DNA of 64,000 nt from Mesobacterium_A hydrothermale (GTDB taxonomy: Bacteria > Pseudomonadota > Alphaproteobacteria > Rhodobacterales > Rhodobacteraceae), in NCBI RefSeq assembly GCF_035818635.1, contig NZ_JAYLLH010000008.1:62001-126000 (forward strand). The letters run 5' to 3'. Shown one piece after another: positions 18,191 to 26,188 of the stretch. Numbering within the stretch: the stretch's first letter is position 1; every line of letters starts with the position of its first letter. Below the pieces are notes generated by a model, which saw nothing but the letters and a program-made list of their open reading frames with translations, had not been told where the DNA came from and ran no database searches. Made by a program: the position numbers and the translations under genes.

Positions 18191-19384
18191 TCAGTCCAGG
18201 TCATGCCCGGCAAGCGCGCGCTGGATTTCCCGCCGTACAAGCTTGCGCACGTTCCGGGTGATCCGTTCGCCCAGGACACCTTGCAGCTCTTCGCGCACAA
18301 TGCGCGAAACCAGCTCGTGCAACTGGTCCTCGTCGATCGTGGTCTCTTCTTCTGTCTCATCGGCGGAATGCACCACGTGCAGTCCGGCCCAGTTCGGGCG
18401 CGCATCGCGCGGAGCATAGATGGTTTCATCACCTTCCGGCCCGGTACCGTCAACCTCGATGAACGGCGCTGCATCGTCACTGTCATCGGTTGCGTCCGGC
18501 GCGGACACGTCGATGGTAAACGCCTTGGGGGTGTCTTGCACCGCTTCGGGCTTGCCCTCGGGCTCTGCGTTGTCGTCCCAGGGCATGGCGGTGATCTGCG
18601 ACAGCTCTGCCGCGGCGTTGCCGCCACGATCGTCGGCGTCGGGATCCCAGTTTCCGGAACCGCGCCCGATCAGGGCTTCAAGCTCTGCAATCTTGTCTTC
18701 CAGCGACGCGGCCGCGCTCGGCGACTCTTGCTCGGGCTCTGCCTCGGGCTCTGGCGCGACTTCAGACTCATGGACGGGCTCAAGCAGCGCGGTCAATTCC
18801 AGCGCGGACTCCTCGTGGGCAAGCGTCGTCAGGGTCAACGGCTCGGCTTCCGGAGCCACGGCCGTATCCGAAGTGACGGCCACAGACAGATCCGGCAGGT
18901 CATCGAACAAGCCATCCTCTGCCGCGGTTTCGACCTCGGGCACCACGTCGGCTTTTGCCGTTTCGGCGGGCATTTCGGGCATCGGGGCACGATGCGCAAA
19001 CAGCGCGGTGCGGATCCCGTTCAGGATATCCTCTTGCCGCGCGGGATCGGTCTGCGCCAGCAACTGGCGCGCCAGCGCCTCGACCTCGACCAGCGTGCGA
19101 TTGGCCAAAGGTGCCGCCGCCATATCATCGGCGGCGCTATCGTCTGTGGGTGAATCCACTTGCGGAGCGGGTTCGGTCTGCGCGGGTTCGGCCAAGTCTT
19201 CCACGGCATCGCCCGGAACGGTCACACGCTGCGCCGGGGTCAGGACAAGTTTGCCGGCGGGTTTGGCCGGGGCATCGTCACTGTCTTGCAGCAGGGTGTC
19301 GCGTTTTCTGGGCTCATCCGCCACGAGACGGCGGATCGACGACAAGACGTCTTCGATTTCCACGTTTGTCACGGCATCTGTCAT
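18191..19384 (-). CDS. acidic PopZ-like protein (conserved N- and C-terminal boxes)
   Basis: 397 aa protein with three parts. A short N-terminal helix (VEIEDVLSSIRRLVADE, residues 8-24) and a C-terminal charged helical bundle (ELVSRIVREELQGVLGERI, then RNVRKLVRREIQRAL) flank a long central region very rich in Glu, Asp, Ala, Pro and Val and probably disordered. This plan resembles the polar organising protein PopZ of alphaproteobacteria, in which an N-terminal client-binding helix, an acidic disordered linker and a C-terminal oligomerisation helix form a polar condensate. The homology is an inference from architecture; a simple uncharacterised roseobacter family is the alternative. ATG at 19384 is used; an in-frame GTG lies 12 nt upstream. 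Confidence 0.55.
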   Translation of the reverse strand: MTDAVTNVEIEDVLSSIRRLVADEPRKRDTLLQDSDDAPAKPAGKLVLTPAQRVTVPGDAVEDLAEPAQTEPAPQVDSPTDDSAADDMAAAPLANRTLVEVEALARQLLAQTDPARQEDILNGIRTALFAHRAPMPEMPAETAKADVVPEVETAAEDGLFDDLPDLSVAVTSDTAVAPEAEPLTLTTLAHEESALELTALLEPVHESEVAPEPEAEPEQESPSAAASLEDKIAELEALIGRGSGNWDPDADDRGGNAAAELSQITAMPWDDNAEPEGKPEAVQDTPKAFTIDVSAPDATDDSDDAAPFIEVDGTGPEGDETIYAPRDARPNWAGLHVVHSADETEEETTIDEDQLHELVSRIVREELQGVLGERITRNVRKLVRREIQRALAGHDLD

Positions 19385-19456
19385 ATCTGTTACCACTCTA
19401 TCCTCGACCCGAAGACTATCCTCGGGCCGGGAAATTCACAACAGATAGAGTGAAAA

Positions 19457-20869
19457 CTAGTATTTTCCGATTGATTGCAGGACACGGTCCAGGCTCTTGC
19501 CCTGCTTGCTGCGCGTTGCAGGGGCGTTTTTCACCAGATTGTAATACGCCGCCGGATCATACTGCTGCACGCCAAGCTTCAGATCGCTGGCGGTCAGCAT
19601 GCCCATCGCGGCCAGGACAGTGTAGGCCGCAATGTATTCGTCAACCACGGCGGAAATCTGGTTGGCGCGGGCGTCCAGCAGTTCCTGTTCGGCGTTCAGC
19701 ACATCCAGCGTGGTGCGGGCGCCAAGCGTCGCTTCCTCGCGCACACCGTTGAAAGCCACAGTGGCCGCGCGAATTTGGCGTTCGCTGGCCTGGCGCGCCG
19801 CATTTGCAACAGTCAGCCGGGCATACGCGTTGGCCACGTCCTGACGGATTGTCTGGCGCACCACATGCAGATTGCCGCGCTGCGCATCGCCGCGCGCAAT
19901 CGCCTGGCGACGCAGTGCATTCAAACGACCACCCTGATAGATCGGGCCCGATGCGCCCAGCGTGATCGTACCGCCATCGGTCCAGTTGCCGGTATCAAGA
20001 TCGCGGGTCACGCCAAGGCGCCCGGTCAGCGACACCGTCGGCTTGATCGCCAGTTCGGCGCGCTTCACGTTCAGATCGGCCACAGTCACCTGGCGTTGCG
20101 CGGCGACCATGTCCGGGTGGCTGCGCACGGCCACGGTTTCCGCCTGCGCCTGGGGCGGCAGCTTGGGCAGACGGCTGGGCGGTGTCACATGGCCTGGCTT
20201 GTGCCCGATCGCGGCCGCATATTCCGCGCGCGCGATATCCAGGTTGCCCTGGGCGACGGCAAGGTTGCTGCGGGCCGCAGCCAGTCGGGCTTCTGCCAGC
20301 GCGACGTCGGTACGGGTGACTTCCCCAACGTCGAAACGGTCGCGCGCGGCACGCAATTCTTCGGTGATCAGGCGGACGTTGCTTTCACGCAGGGCCACGG
20401 TTTCGGAGGCGCGGCGGACTTCCATGAAGGCATTGACCGCGCGCAGCAGCACACGCTGTTCGATCGAGATCAACGCCTCTCGCGTCGCCAGAACGGTTTC
20501 CTTGGCAACGTCGATGGCCAATTGGTTGCGGCCATAGTCATAAAGCGTGAGTTCCGCCGAAATCCCCACCGAGGCCTCATCCGAGGCAGACCCGGTCACG
20601 GTGCCCCCCACATGAGACTTGCCGAACTGCCGTTCGACCGACGCCGACCAGTTCAGCACCGGGCGGACAGCGGCGACGGCGACAGCGACGTCTTCGTCCG
20701 CGGCGCGCAACAGCGCGCGGTTCTGTTCCAGAAGACCGCTGTGGTTATAAGCGCTGGCCAGCGCATCCCCCAACGTTTCCGCCTTCAGCGGCGCGGCAAG
20801 GGCAAGCGCGGCGATCCCGGCCACGAGCGTGCCGCGCAGGGCACCTTTTCCGATCCTGTTTGCGATCAT
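19457..20869 (-). CDS. tolC: TolC family outer-membrane channel protein
   Basis: 470 aa precursor with a Sec signal peptide (hydrophobic stretch GTLVAGIAALALAAPLKA, cleavage near residue 30). The rest is the two-fold repeated coiled-coil and beta-strand layout of TolC: QLAIDVAKETVLATREALI and AEARLAAARSNLAVAQGNL in the first repeat, RQTIRQDVANAYARL and TTLDVLNAEQELLDARAN in the second. It would connect inner-membrane exporters or type I secretion systems to the outside, and could serve the RTX proteins encoded nearby. It precedes the methyltransferase gene in position but is read after it, with a 48-nt spacer, so an operon is likely. Confidence 0.9.
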   Translation of the reverse strand: MIANRIGKGALRGTLVAGIAALALAAPLKAETLGDALASAYNHSGLLEQNRALLRAADEDVAVAVAAVRPVLNWSASVERQFGKSHVGGTVTGSASDEASVGISAELTLYDYGRNQLAIDVAKETVLATREALISIEQRVLLRAVNAFMEVRRASETVALRESNVRLITEELRAARDRFDVGEVTRTDVALAEARLAAARSNLAVAQGNLDIARAEYAAAIGHKPGHVTPPSRLPKLPPQAQAETVAVRSHPDMVAAQRQVTVADLNVKRAELAIKPTVSLTGRLGVTRDLDTGNWTDGGTITLGASGPIYQGGRLNALRRQAIARGDAQRGNLHVVRQTIRQDVANAYARLTVANAARQASERQIRAATVAFNGVREEATLGARTTLDVLNAEQELLDARANQISAVVDEYIAAYTVLAAMGMLTASDLKLGVQQYDPAAYYNLVKNAPATRSKQGKSLDRVLQSIGKY

Positions 20870-20917
20870 GCTCTTGCGTGCCCCCTGTTCAATTTGTTCT
20901 TTACCGTCGTTTTGCGT

Positions 20918-21571
20918 TCAAAGTGTAAAGGCGCGATGACGTTCAAAGCCCGGCAGTACCGGCGCCCCCGCGTTAAAGGCAAAGCGCCAGGTCAGCGCCC
21001 CGTCCATCTTATACCCGATTCGCACCGCGCCAAGCGCCCCTTCCATGAAAAGGCACACGATGCGGCCCCCGTCCTTCAACTGGTCGGCCAGGGCGTCGGG
21101 CAGGTGCTCGACACCGCCATCGACCAGGATGACATCATACGGCCCGTGGTCCGGGGCCCCTACCCCCAACGCACCGCGCGCCATCACCACGTTGTCATGA
21201 CCGGTGTCCGACAGATGCGCCTGCGCTTCCTCGGCCAGCGCGTCATCTTCTTCGACCGCGACCACGGCCTCGGCCAGGTGTGACATCACGGCCGGAGTAT
21301 AGCCGAAGCCGGCCCCGACACACAGCGCCAGTTCATCAGCCGAGATATCAAGCACCTCGAGCATCTTCGCCAGGGTGCGCGGTTCCATGACCACACGCCC
21401 ATCCCCAAGGTCGATGTTTTCGCCGACATAGGCCATCTCGCGCTTGTCGCGCGGCACGAAAGCCTCTCTTGGAACAGACAGCATTGCGTCGATAATCGGA
21501 AAGCTGGTGACATCCGAAGGCCGGACCTGCGTATCAACCATCATTGTCCGGCGTGTCACGAAATCAGTCAT
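20918..21571 (-). CDS. protein-L-isoaspartate O-methyltransferase family protein
   Basis: 217 aa SAM-dependent methyltransferase. N-terminal MVDTQVRPSDV and the motif I region LALCVGAGFGYTPAVMSHLA, followed by VVAVEEDDALAE, match the PCMT family; related proteins of this length commonly sit before tolC in roseobacters. Known enzymes repair isoaspartyl residues, but this short branch departs from the catalytic signature, so activity is unproven. The ATG at 21571 is chosen as the start of similarity. Read in the same direction as the TolC gene. Confidence 0.82.
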   Translation of the reverse strand: MTDFVTRRTMMVDTQVRPSDVTSFPIIDAMLSVPREAFVPRDKREMAYVGENIDLGDGRVVMEPRTLAKMLEVLDISADELALCVGAGFGYTPAVMSHLAEAVVAVEEDDALAEEAQAHLSDTGHDNVVMARGALGVGAPDHGPYDVILVDGGVEHLPDALADQLKDGGRIVCLFMEGALGAVRIGYKMDGALTWRFAFNAGAPVLPGFERHRAFTL

Positions 21572-21762
21572 CGTCGAAACCCTGTCTGTCTTGCGTCGCA
21601 CACTTAATGCCACAGCGCCCGGGCGGCGGCAACGTCCAGATCGACACTCTGGCTGTGCAATTCCGTCGCCGTGACCAGGGCGCCCTCAGCACACCCGAAA
21701 ACCCAGCGATATTCGCTTGACGCCTCGCGCGACAAGCCATAATCACGTCGCACCACGACGGC

Positions 21763-21836
21763 GGCGAGTTGGCGGAGTGGTGACGCAGCGGATTGCAAAT
21801 CCGTGTACACCGGTTCGATTCCGGTACTCGCCTCCA
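21763..21836 (+). tRNA. tRNA-Cys (GCA)
   Basis: 74-nt cloverleaf with acceptor GGCGAGT / ACTCGCC, anticodon GCA in TTGCAAA, T-arm CCGGTTCGATTCCGG, and an encoded CCA end at 21834-21836. Its last 47 nt (21790-21836) are the target site repeated at 32870 and 42764, so integration of the islands keeps the tRNA intact. Confidence 0.97.
21790..21836 (+). repeat. attachment site copy 1 (tRNA-proximal, attL)
   Basis: 47-bp sequence from the anticodon stem to CCA of tRNA-Cys, identical at 32870-32916 and 42764-42810. The next bases TTTTCAATGACTTGCGT are also nearly repeated after copy 2 (32924-32940) but not after copy 3, which marks the common left ends of the two islands. Confidence 0.95.
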
Positions 21837-21904
21837 TTGTTTTCAATGACTTGCGTCATATCAGTTCTCCACTTGCTCGATTTTTGAAACAGGCGTTGAA
21901 ACAT

Positions 21905-22933
21905 TCATGTTTCCTTCCTGTTCTGTTCAAAGCGGTTTCGCGCATCCTGCGCCCGCGTTGCCAGTTCCCGTTGGCGGATCATCCCTCCGTATTTTTTGAG
22001 CATCTCGACACCAGAGTGACCCGTGACGGCCTTCACCATCTCGTCGTCACAACCTGACTGATAAAGTTCGATGGTCGCATTCTTGCGCAGCCCGTGGGTC
22101 ACGTATGTGGCCGCGTCCGGGTGCTCCATCTTGGCTTTGACCTTGCGCATTTCGTCGGCAACCGTGCGATAGCGGACGGGACGGCCTGCAAGGTCGGTAA
22201 TGACCGTCAGGCCCTTCTTATCGACCGTCGCCAGATATGCCTTGAGACGATCCGTGAACGGTATCCACATGGGCTTGTCGCCCTTGCCTTGGGTGAAGTC
22301 CCATTCGCCGTCGCGGATATGGTTCCAGCGCATCTTGAGCACGTCACCGATCCGTTGGCCGGTGCCCAAGCACAGTTCATACACAAGCCGGGCACGGGGC
22401 GTTGCCACCTTCTCAAACTCCGCCCGCACATCATCCGGCCACGGTTCCCAGCCATCGCTTTCCTGCTTAAAGAGCGGTATGCCCTTGGCAGGGTTGCCAT
22501 GCTCTTTCTTGAGGAAGCCAATCAGGCGGGCGTGGTTCATCAGAACCACCATGACTTGCACCAGATAGTTGGCTTGACGCCACCGATCCGCGTTGGCGCG
22601 GTGCAGTTCATAGACGTGATGCGTCTCGATCTTGGCCGGGTCTTTCGTGCCCCAGATCGCCCGGACATGGCCGATGTATTTGCGATAATCGGCTTTCGTG
22701 CGCGGCTTCAATTTCTTGAACGCATCGCTTTCGTAGTAGCTAAGAATCAGCGCCTCGAAATTGCGCTTGGCCGGAACGGGTTCACGGCCCTTCAACAGGC
22801 GCTTGTAGTGGTCCCAAAACTCAGGCGTTCCGGGCTCCTCCTTCATCATCACCGATTGACCACGGGCGCGGCGGATGAACCGCACATAGTCCCGGTCTGC
22901 ATAGACATACTTGGGCAATTCGTTCTTTGTCAT
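21905..22933 (-). CDS. int: tyrosine-type integrase of island 1
   Basis: 342 aa site-specific recombinase that would move the island in and out of the tRNA-Cys site. The core-binding domain lies about 55-150; the catalytic domain about 165-320 has R194 (GTGQRIGDV), a lysine around 217-220, H280 and R283 (THGLR), H306 (GHSG) and nucleophile Y315 (KKYGG), so all catalytic residues are present. It ends 68 bp from the tRNA end, as expected for tRNA-targeted islands. Its start overlaps the stop of the 64-aa gene by ATGA, so both are in one operon. Confidence 0.93.
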   Translation of the reverse strand: MTKNELPKYVYADRDYVRFIRRARGQSVMMKEEPGTPEFWDHYKRLLKGREPVPAKRNFEALILSYYESDAFKKLKPRTKADYRKYIGHVRAIWGTKDPAKIETHHVYELHRANADRWRQANYLVQVMVVLMNHARLIGFLKKEHGNPAKGIPLFKQESDGWEPWPDDVRAEFEKVATPRARLVYELCLGTGQRIGDVLKMRWNHIRDGEWDFTQGKGDKPMWIPFTDRLKAYLATVDKKGLTVITDLAGRPVRYRTVADEMRKVKAKMEHPDAATYVTHGLRKNATIELYQSGCDDEMVKAVTGHSGVEMLKKYGGMIRQRELATRAQDARNRFEQNRKET

Positions 22934-23124
22934 TTGCCCATCCTCAAATCAGTGTTGAGGAAGTCGTCACCGCCCTCAGGGTCAGCCATAGAGGCGTCGA
23001 TAACCGTCGTGCCATCCGGCTTGAGTTCAAACCGCGCACGCGCCCACCCAGCCTCACGCGCAGCTTGGATAAGCGCGACGGCGTTCTGGCGGGCTTGGGT
23101 TTGGGGGCGCGGCTCTTTAGCCAT
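22930..23124 (-). CDS. small basic protein upstream of int, possible directionality factor
   Basis: 64 aa protein, with an N-terminal basic and helical half (KEPRPQTQARQNAVALIQAAREAG) and a short strand region ELKPDGTTVIDAS. It overlaps the integrase start by 4 nt and the preceding gene by 8 nt. Short proteins of this shape often stand just upstream of int in Rhodobacterales islands. An excisionase role is possible from position only; there is no clear winged-helix signature. Confidence 0.55.
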   Translation of the reverse strand: MAKEPRPQTQARQNAVALIQAAREAGWARARFELKPDGTTVIDASMADPEGGDDFLNTDLRMGK

Positions 23125-23722
23125 CGGACCCTTTCTCCGATGGGAACGGCGCAACCTTGTCCACCTCATCAAAAAGCGCTTTGGCGCTTGGGTCGGTTTC
23201 CAGCACCCAAGCCCGCATTTCATCCACCTTGCCTTGTGCAAGCCCGCCTAGAGAGCGGGCAAACTCAAACGAAAGCCGTTCTACGTCCACCGTGGTGAAC
23301 ATCGCGGGCGCTGGTCCCGTGTCATTCATCGGATCGTTGGTGCGGTATAGGTCGGACTGAGGCCGAAAGGTCTCTTTGTCTTTTGGAAAAATCAGGCTGT
23401 AGCGGCAATAGCCGTCGCCCTGCTCAAACCGGCCAATGTCACGCCCCATTGCCTTGTGCATGTCGTCAATCAAAATGCCCGCAAGCAAAGTTGCGTCGTA
23501 AAGATCAAAGCCGAATTTCGCCAACCGATTAATGAGCCACAACAGCTTGTAGCCTTCAAATGTGAAGGTCCATCGCCCCTTACTTGAGCGCTTGCAAATC
23601 CCGCGAACACTCTGATTCGGGAGAATGCCACGACGCCGCCAGTCACGTTGCACGGTGGCAGAAATGCCCGCCAAATCGGCAAGGTCAGACGGGGTAAAGA
23701 TGTAGGGTCCTGGCTCGGGCAA
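23117..23722 (-). CDS. hypothetical protein with MerR/winged-helix-like N-terminus
   Basis: 201 aa. The start is a TTG at 23722, since a stop codon lies only 12 nt upstream in frame and no ATG is near. Residues about 11-35 (PSDLADLAGISATVQRDWRRRG) look like the helix-turn-helix of MerR-type or terminase-small-like DNA-binding proteins; the middle (KLLWLINRLAKFGFDLYDATLLAG) resembles the dimer region of that class. It begins about 28 nt after the predicted promoter at 23758-23786 and heads the int operon. It may regulate int and excision. Not identified further. Confidence 0.6.
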   Translation of the reverse strand: MPEPGPYIFTPSDLADLAGISATVQRDWRRRGILPNQSVRGICKRSSKGRWTFTFEGYKLLWLINRLAKFGFDLYDATLLAGILIDDMHKAMGRDIGRFEQGDGYCRYSLIFPKDKETFRPQSDLYRTNDPMNDTGPAPAMFTTVDVERLSFEFARSLGGLAQGKVDEMRAWVLETDPSAKALFDEVDKVAPFPSEKGSDG

Positions 23723-23741
23723 CTCAGAAACTCAGATTCGC

Positions 23742-23786
23742 GTGACGGTCTCACACATTGATAACGTGAGGCCGTCACACGGTCAA
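23742..23786 (-). promoter_or_regulatory. int-operon promoter overlapped by an inverted-repeat operator
   Basis: Read on the minus strand, TTGACC (23786-23781) and TATCAA (23763-23758) are separated by exactly 17 bp. Two 13-bp arms, GTGACGGTCTCAC (23742-23754) and GTGAGGCCGTCAC (23766-23778), form an inverted repeat with one mismatch that covers the -10 box and the spacer. A bound repressor would block transcription of the int operon. Confidence 0.6.
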
Positions 23787-23789
23787 GCA

Positions 23790-24005
23790 TTAGGTGCCCT
23801 TCTTTTCCATCTCCGCAATCTCGATACCCTCAGAGGCCAGCGTGTAGATCACTTCCCAAAGGGTGCATTGGGCGCTGTCCAGATGGTCAAGGTTCAGCAC
23901 CGTGTTAGTCGCCGCCGCGCCGATCTTGGCGAGGTTCGCAATCTCATACAGGCGGTCGATGTGGTCGCGCTTGTTCTTCACCGCGTAGATCGTGGGATCA
24001 GCCAT
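23790..24005 (-). CDS. hypothetical small island protein
   Basis: 71 aa, mostly helical, acidic at the C-terminus (ASEGIEIAEMEKKGT). Contains LNLDHLDSAQCTLWEVIYTL, which resembles AIDHLDNESACADGMTALIH in the gene just upstream; the two may be relatives. Its start overlaps the stop of that gene by 8 nt. No known family recognised. Confidence 0.55.
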   Translation of the reverse strand: MADPTIYAVKNKRDHIDRLYEIANLAKIGAAATNTVLNLDHLDSAQCTLWEVIYTLASEGIEIAEMEKKGT

Positions 24006-24285
24006 CGGTGCGACCCTCCGGCAAGTTCACGCCGTCCAGATCGCGTTGCAGATCGCGGGCGATGTGGATCAGAGCCGTCATACCGTCCGCACAGGCGCTT
24101 TCATTGTCTAGGTGGTCGATTGCACACAGGACACCGTGAAGTCGCACGGCACGGTCCTGCACGTCTTGGATGTAGGATAGAAGGGGGTCAGGCTTGCGCC
24201 GCCCCGTCGCCATCTGGTGTGCGCGGGCAAGCTGCGCCTGTTGTTCACTGGTGATGAACGCGGGTATTTCGATGTTCTCAGTCAT
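23998..24285 (-). CDS. hypothetical small island protein
   Basis: 95 aa helical protein, from the ATG at 24285 (MTENIEIPAF). A longer in-frame ATG at 24354 would extend into the nested inverted repeat and is less likely. The middle holds the IDHLDNES segment shared with the downstream 71-aa protein. It is the first gene after the 24286-24592 spacer and probably has its promoter there. Function unknown. Confidence 0.55.
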   Translation of the reverse strand: MTENIEIPAFITSEQQAQLARAHQMATGRRKPDPLLSYIQDVQDRAVRLHGVLCAIDHLDNESACADGMTALIHIARDLQRDLDGVNLPEGRTDG

Positions 24286-24592
24286 TTGGTTTCTCACTGG
24301 TTTTGGCTTGCTAAGGCCGTTGCCCGGAGCGTCCGGGTGCCGGGGTGTTAGCAACTTGCCAGTGAGACAAGCGTGACGATTTTCCCGTGAAGGTCTTGTA
24401 TGACGCCACCACCCCGACCTATGTTGGCCGGGTGAGTGATCGCCGCCAAGCGTTCACAAGTTCTGCCGCTCCACGCGCCAACGTGGAAACCTCGCCAAAG
24501 GTTGTTGCGGTATATCACTGGTCCGGGTTGCTACGCCCACAGACACAATGCCCTAAACCGCATGGACAGAGCAAGCCCCCTTGGGGGCCAGC
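24286..24592. promoter_or_regulatory. 307-bp spacer with nested inverted repeats (24292-24367)
   Basis: No gene is seen. Three nested pairs can be read: TCTCACTGG (24292-24300) with CCAGTGAGA (24359-24367), TTGCTAA (24308-24314) with TTAGCAA (24348-24354), and CCCGG (24323-24327) with CCGGG (24333-24337). They sit immediately upstream of the 95-aa gene. Near the portal end, GCCCCC-TT-GGGGGC (24575-24588) may end the head operon. The centre, about 24380-24560, shows nothing I can assign. Confidence 0.45.
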
Positions 24593-25645
24593 TTATTCTT
24601 GCCACCCCACCAGTTTCATGGCGGTGTCGGGATCAACGCCCGCCTCTTTTGCCATCGCTAGAGCCTGCACCACACCCGCCGCCGCGCGGGCACGGCCCCC
24701 GGCGTCGTAAGCCTGCAAGGGCCTGAGGGTGTCCAGCGTGACCGGCTGGCCCAGCTTGTCCGTCAGTTCCTCGCCCACCAGTTCTGCAAGGGGTTGCAGG
24801 GTCCAGGTCGCAAGCTGGCGCTGCCCTTCCCTCACAAGGGGACCTTGGGCGTTGTTCGCCACCATCGCGGGCAGAACACCGAACGCGCACAGGATCGCGT
24901 CACGCGCCTGCCCATGGGCGCTCAAGGCACCCGTCTTTTGCAGGTCAGGGGTGAGGTCCTGAGGCTTCCAATCCGCATTGGGCTGGGGGCCACCGGCGGC
25001 TTGGACGGCCACGCTTTCGCGCACCAGCACCTTGCCCCGTGCCCCTTTGAAGCCGCGCGCCACGTCCTGCATGTCGGCTTCCTTGGATTCCGGCATGGGC
25101 ACCACGCCAGAGCCAATGGGCGCATCTCGATACACGTCAGACAACAGCCCTTCCATCGTCTGTAGCAGAGACGCAGAGAGGCCAGAGCGGCGCAGGGGCG
25201 GCGTTCCCGCCCACGGTTGCCGTGCATCGGCCCCAGTGACGATATGGGCCACCTCGCCCGCAAGCGCCGTGATCGTCTGCCCCCCGCCAATGTCGGGCAA
25301 GGTCAGGCGGTAGGCCGTGGGCTTGCCGAGCCGGGTTTGCAGGTCCCAATCCGAGACAGGCACCATCGCGTCGTCGGTGATGTAGAACACCGCCTCACCA
25401 CGCAAGGCCAGTTGCCGCGCCAGCACGGCCCGCAGGCGACGGGTCAACAGGTCGGTGCCGTCCACATCGGCCATGGCGAACCCGGCTTCCCACAGGCTCA
25501 CACAGGACTGCACTGCACTTGTCAGTTCTGCCGCGCCCGTGGTGCCGGTGATATACTCGGCACGGGCTTGCATCATCATCGCCGTGTATCCGGTGCCGCT
25601 GGCGCGGGTTTCCGTCTCAGGCAGTTTTCGCTTGAAAGGCCACAT
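24593..25645 (-). CDS. phage portal protein, HK97 family (island 1)
   Basis: 350 aa subunit of the dodecameric ring at the capsid vertex through which DNA is packaged. Conserved portal features are the N-terminal AELTSAVQSCVSLWEAGFA helix, the FYITDD.MVPVSDWDLQ wing region and PLRRSGLSASLLQT. GGAGG stands 8-9 nt before the ATG at 25645; an in-frame GTG 6 nt upstream is too close to it. The homologue in island 2 is similar over its whole length. It is the last gene of the head operon. Confidence 0.9.
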   Translation of the reverse strand: MWPFKRKLPETETRASGTGYTAMMMQARAEYITGTTGAAELTSAVQSCVSLWEAGFAMADVDGTDLLTRRLRAVLARQLALRGEAVFYITDDAMVPVSDWDLQTRLGKPTAYRLTLPDIGGGQTITALAGEVAHIVTGADARQPWAGTPPLRRSGLSASLLQTMEGLLSDVYRDAPIGSGVVPMPESKEADMQDVARGFKGARGKVLVRESVAVQAAGGPQPNADWKPQDLTPDLQKTGALSAHGQARDAILCAFGVLPAMVANNAQGPLVREGQRQLATWTLQPLAELVGEELTDKLGQPVTLDTLRPLQAYDAGGRARAAAGVVQALAMAKEAGVDPDTAMKLVGWQE

Positions 25646-25647
25646 GT

Positions 25648-26187
25648 TCACGCCCTCCGGTATGGGCGCAACAGGTCAGCCGCGCCGCTGTATTGCATGG
25701 CCCGCGCCAGCCATGACGGATAGCGCGAAAAGTTCTCTTGAATGGCCCCGCCAAGGTTCACCGAATAGTCGGTTGCCCCGGCGCGTTCCTCAGTGTCGGC
25801 GCTGTATTCCGCCAATCTGGTGAACGCCCCCAGGACGGGTGCAGGCACGTCACCGCCGCCCACTTGGGCCGTGATCTTGTAGGTGCCATCGAAGGGCAGA
25901 CAGATGCCCAGAGGACCGTCCAGCAGGGTCAGGCCTTCCCATTGGTCGCCCCAGAAATGGGCCTCGCGGGATACCACGGGCGTCAAGGGCGGGTGCCATT
26001 GATCGCCAACATCGCCCAGGATCGTCCACACCACCTCGCGCGGGGTCCATCGGTGCGCGCAATACGCCTCAATACGCCCCCAGATCAGGTCGGTGTCCAA
26101 TGCGGCCGCATCGGCTGACAGGCCCGCAGGCGGGTCAGGATAAGCCGCTGGCACGTCCTCAAACTGTTTGAGTAGATCAATCGCCAT
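25648..26187 (-). CDS. phage head-tail connector-like protein (island 1)
   Basis: 179 aa. The pattern (RIEAYCAHRWTPREVVWTILG, then the C-terminal LGGAIQENFSRYPSWLARAM) fits the gp6-like/DUF3168-to-gp6 connector group that binds under the portal. Its ATG at 26187 is preceded by GGAGGGCGTGAC, the same leader seen before the portal gene. It lies between protease and portal; in island 2 the corresponding gene has moved to the other side of the terminase. A rather weak family match, so the call rests partly on position. Confidence 0.65.
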   Translation of the reverse strand: MAIDLLKQFEDVPAAYPDPPAGLSADAAALDTDLIWGRIEAYCAHRWTPREVVWTILGDVGDQWHPPLTPVVSREAHFWGDQWEGLTLLDGPLGICLPFDGTYKITAQVGGGDVPAPVLGAFTRLAEYSADTEERAGATDYSVNLGGAIQENFSRYPSWLARAMQYSGAADLLRPYRRA

Positions 26188-26188
26188 G

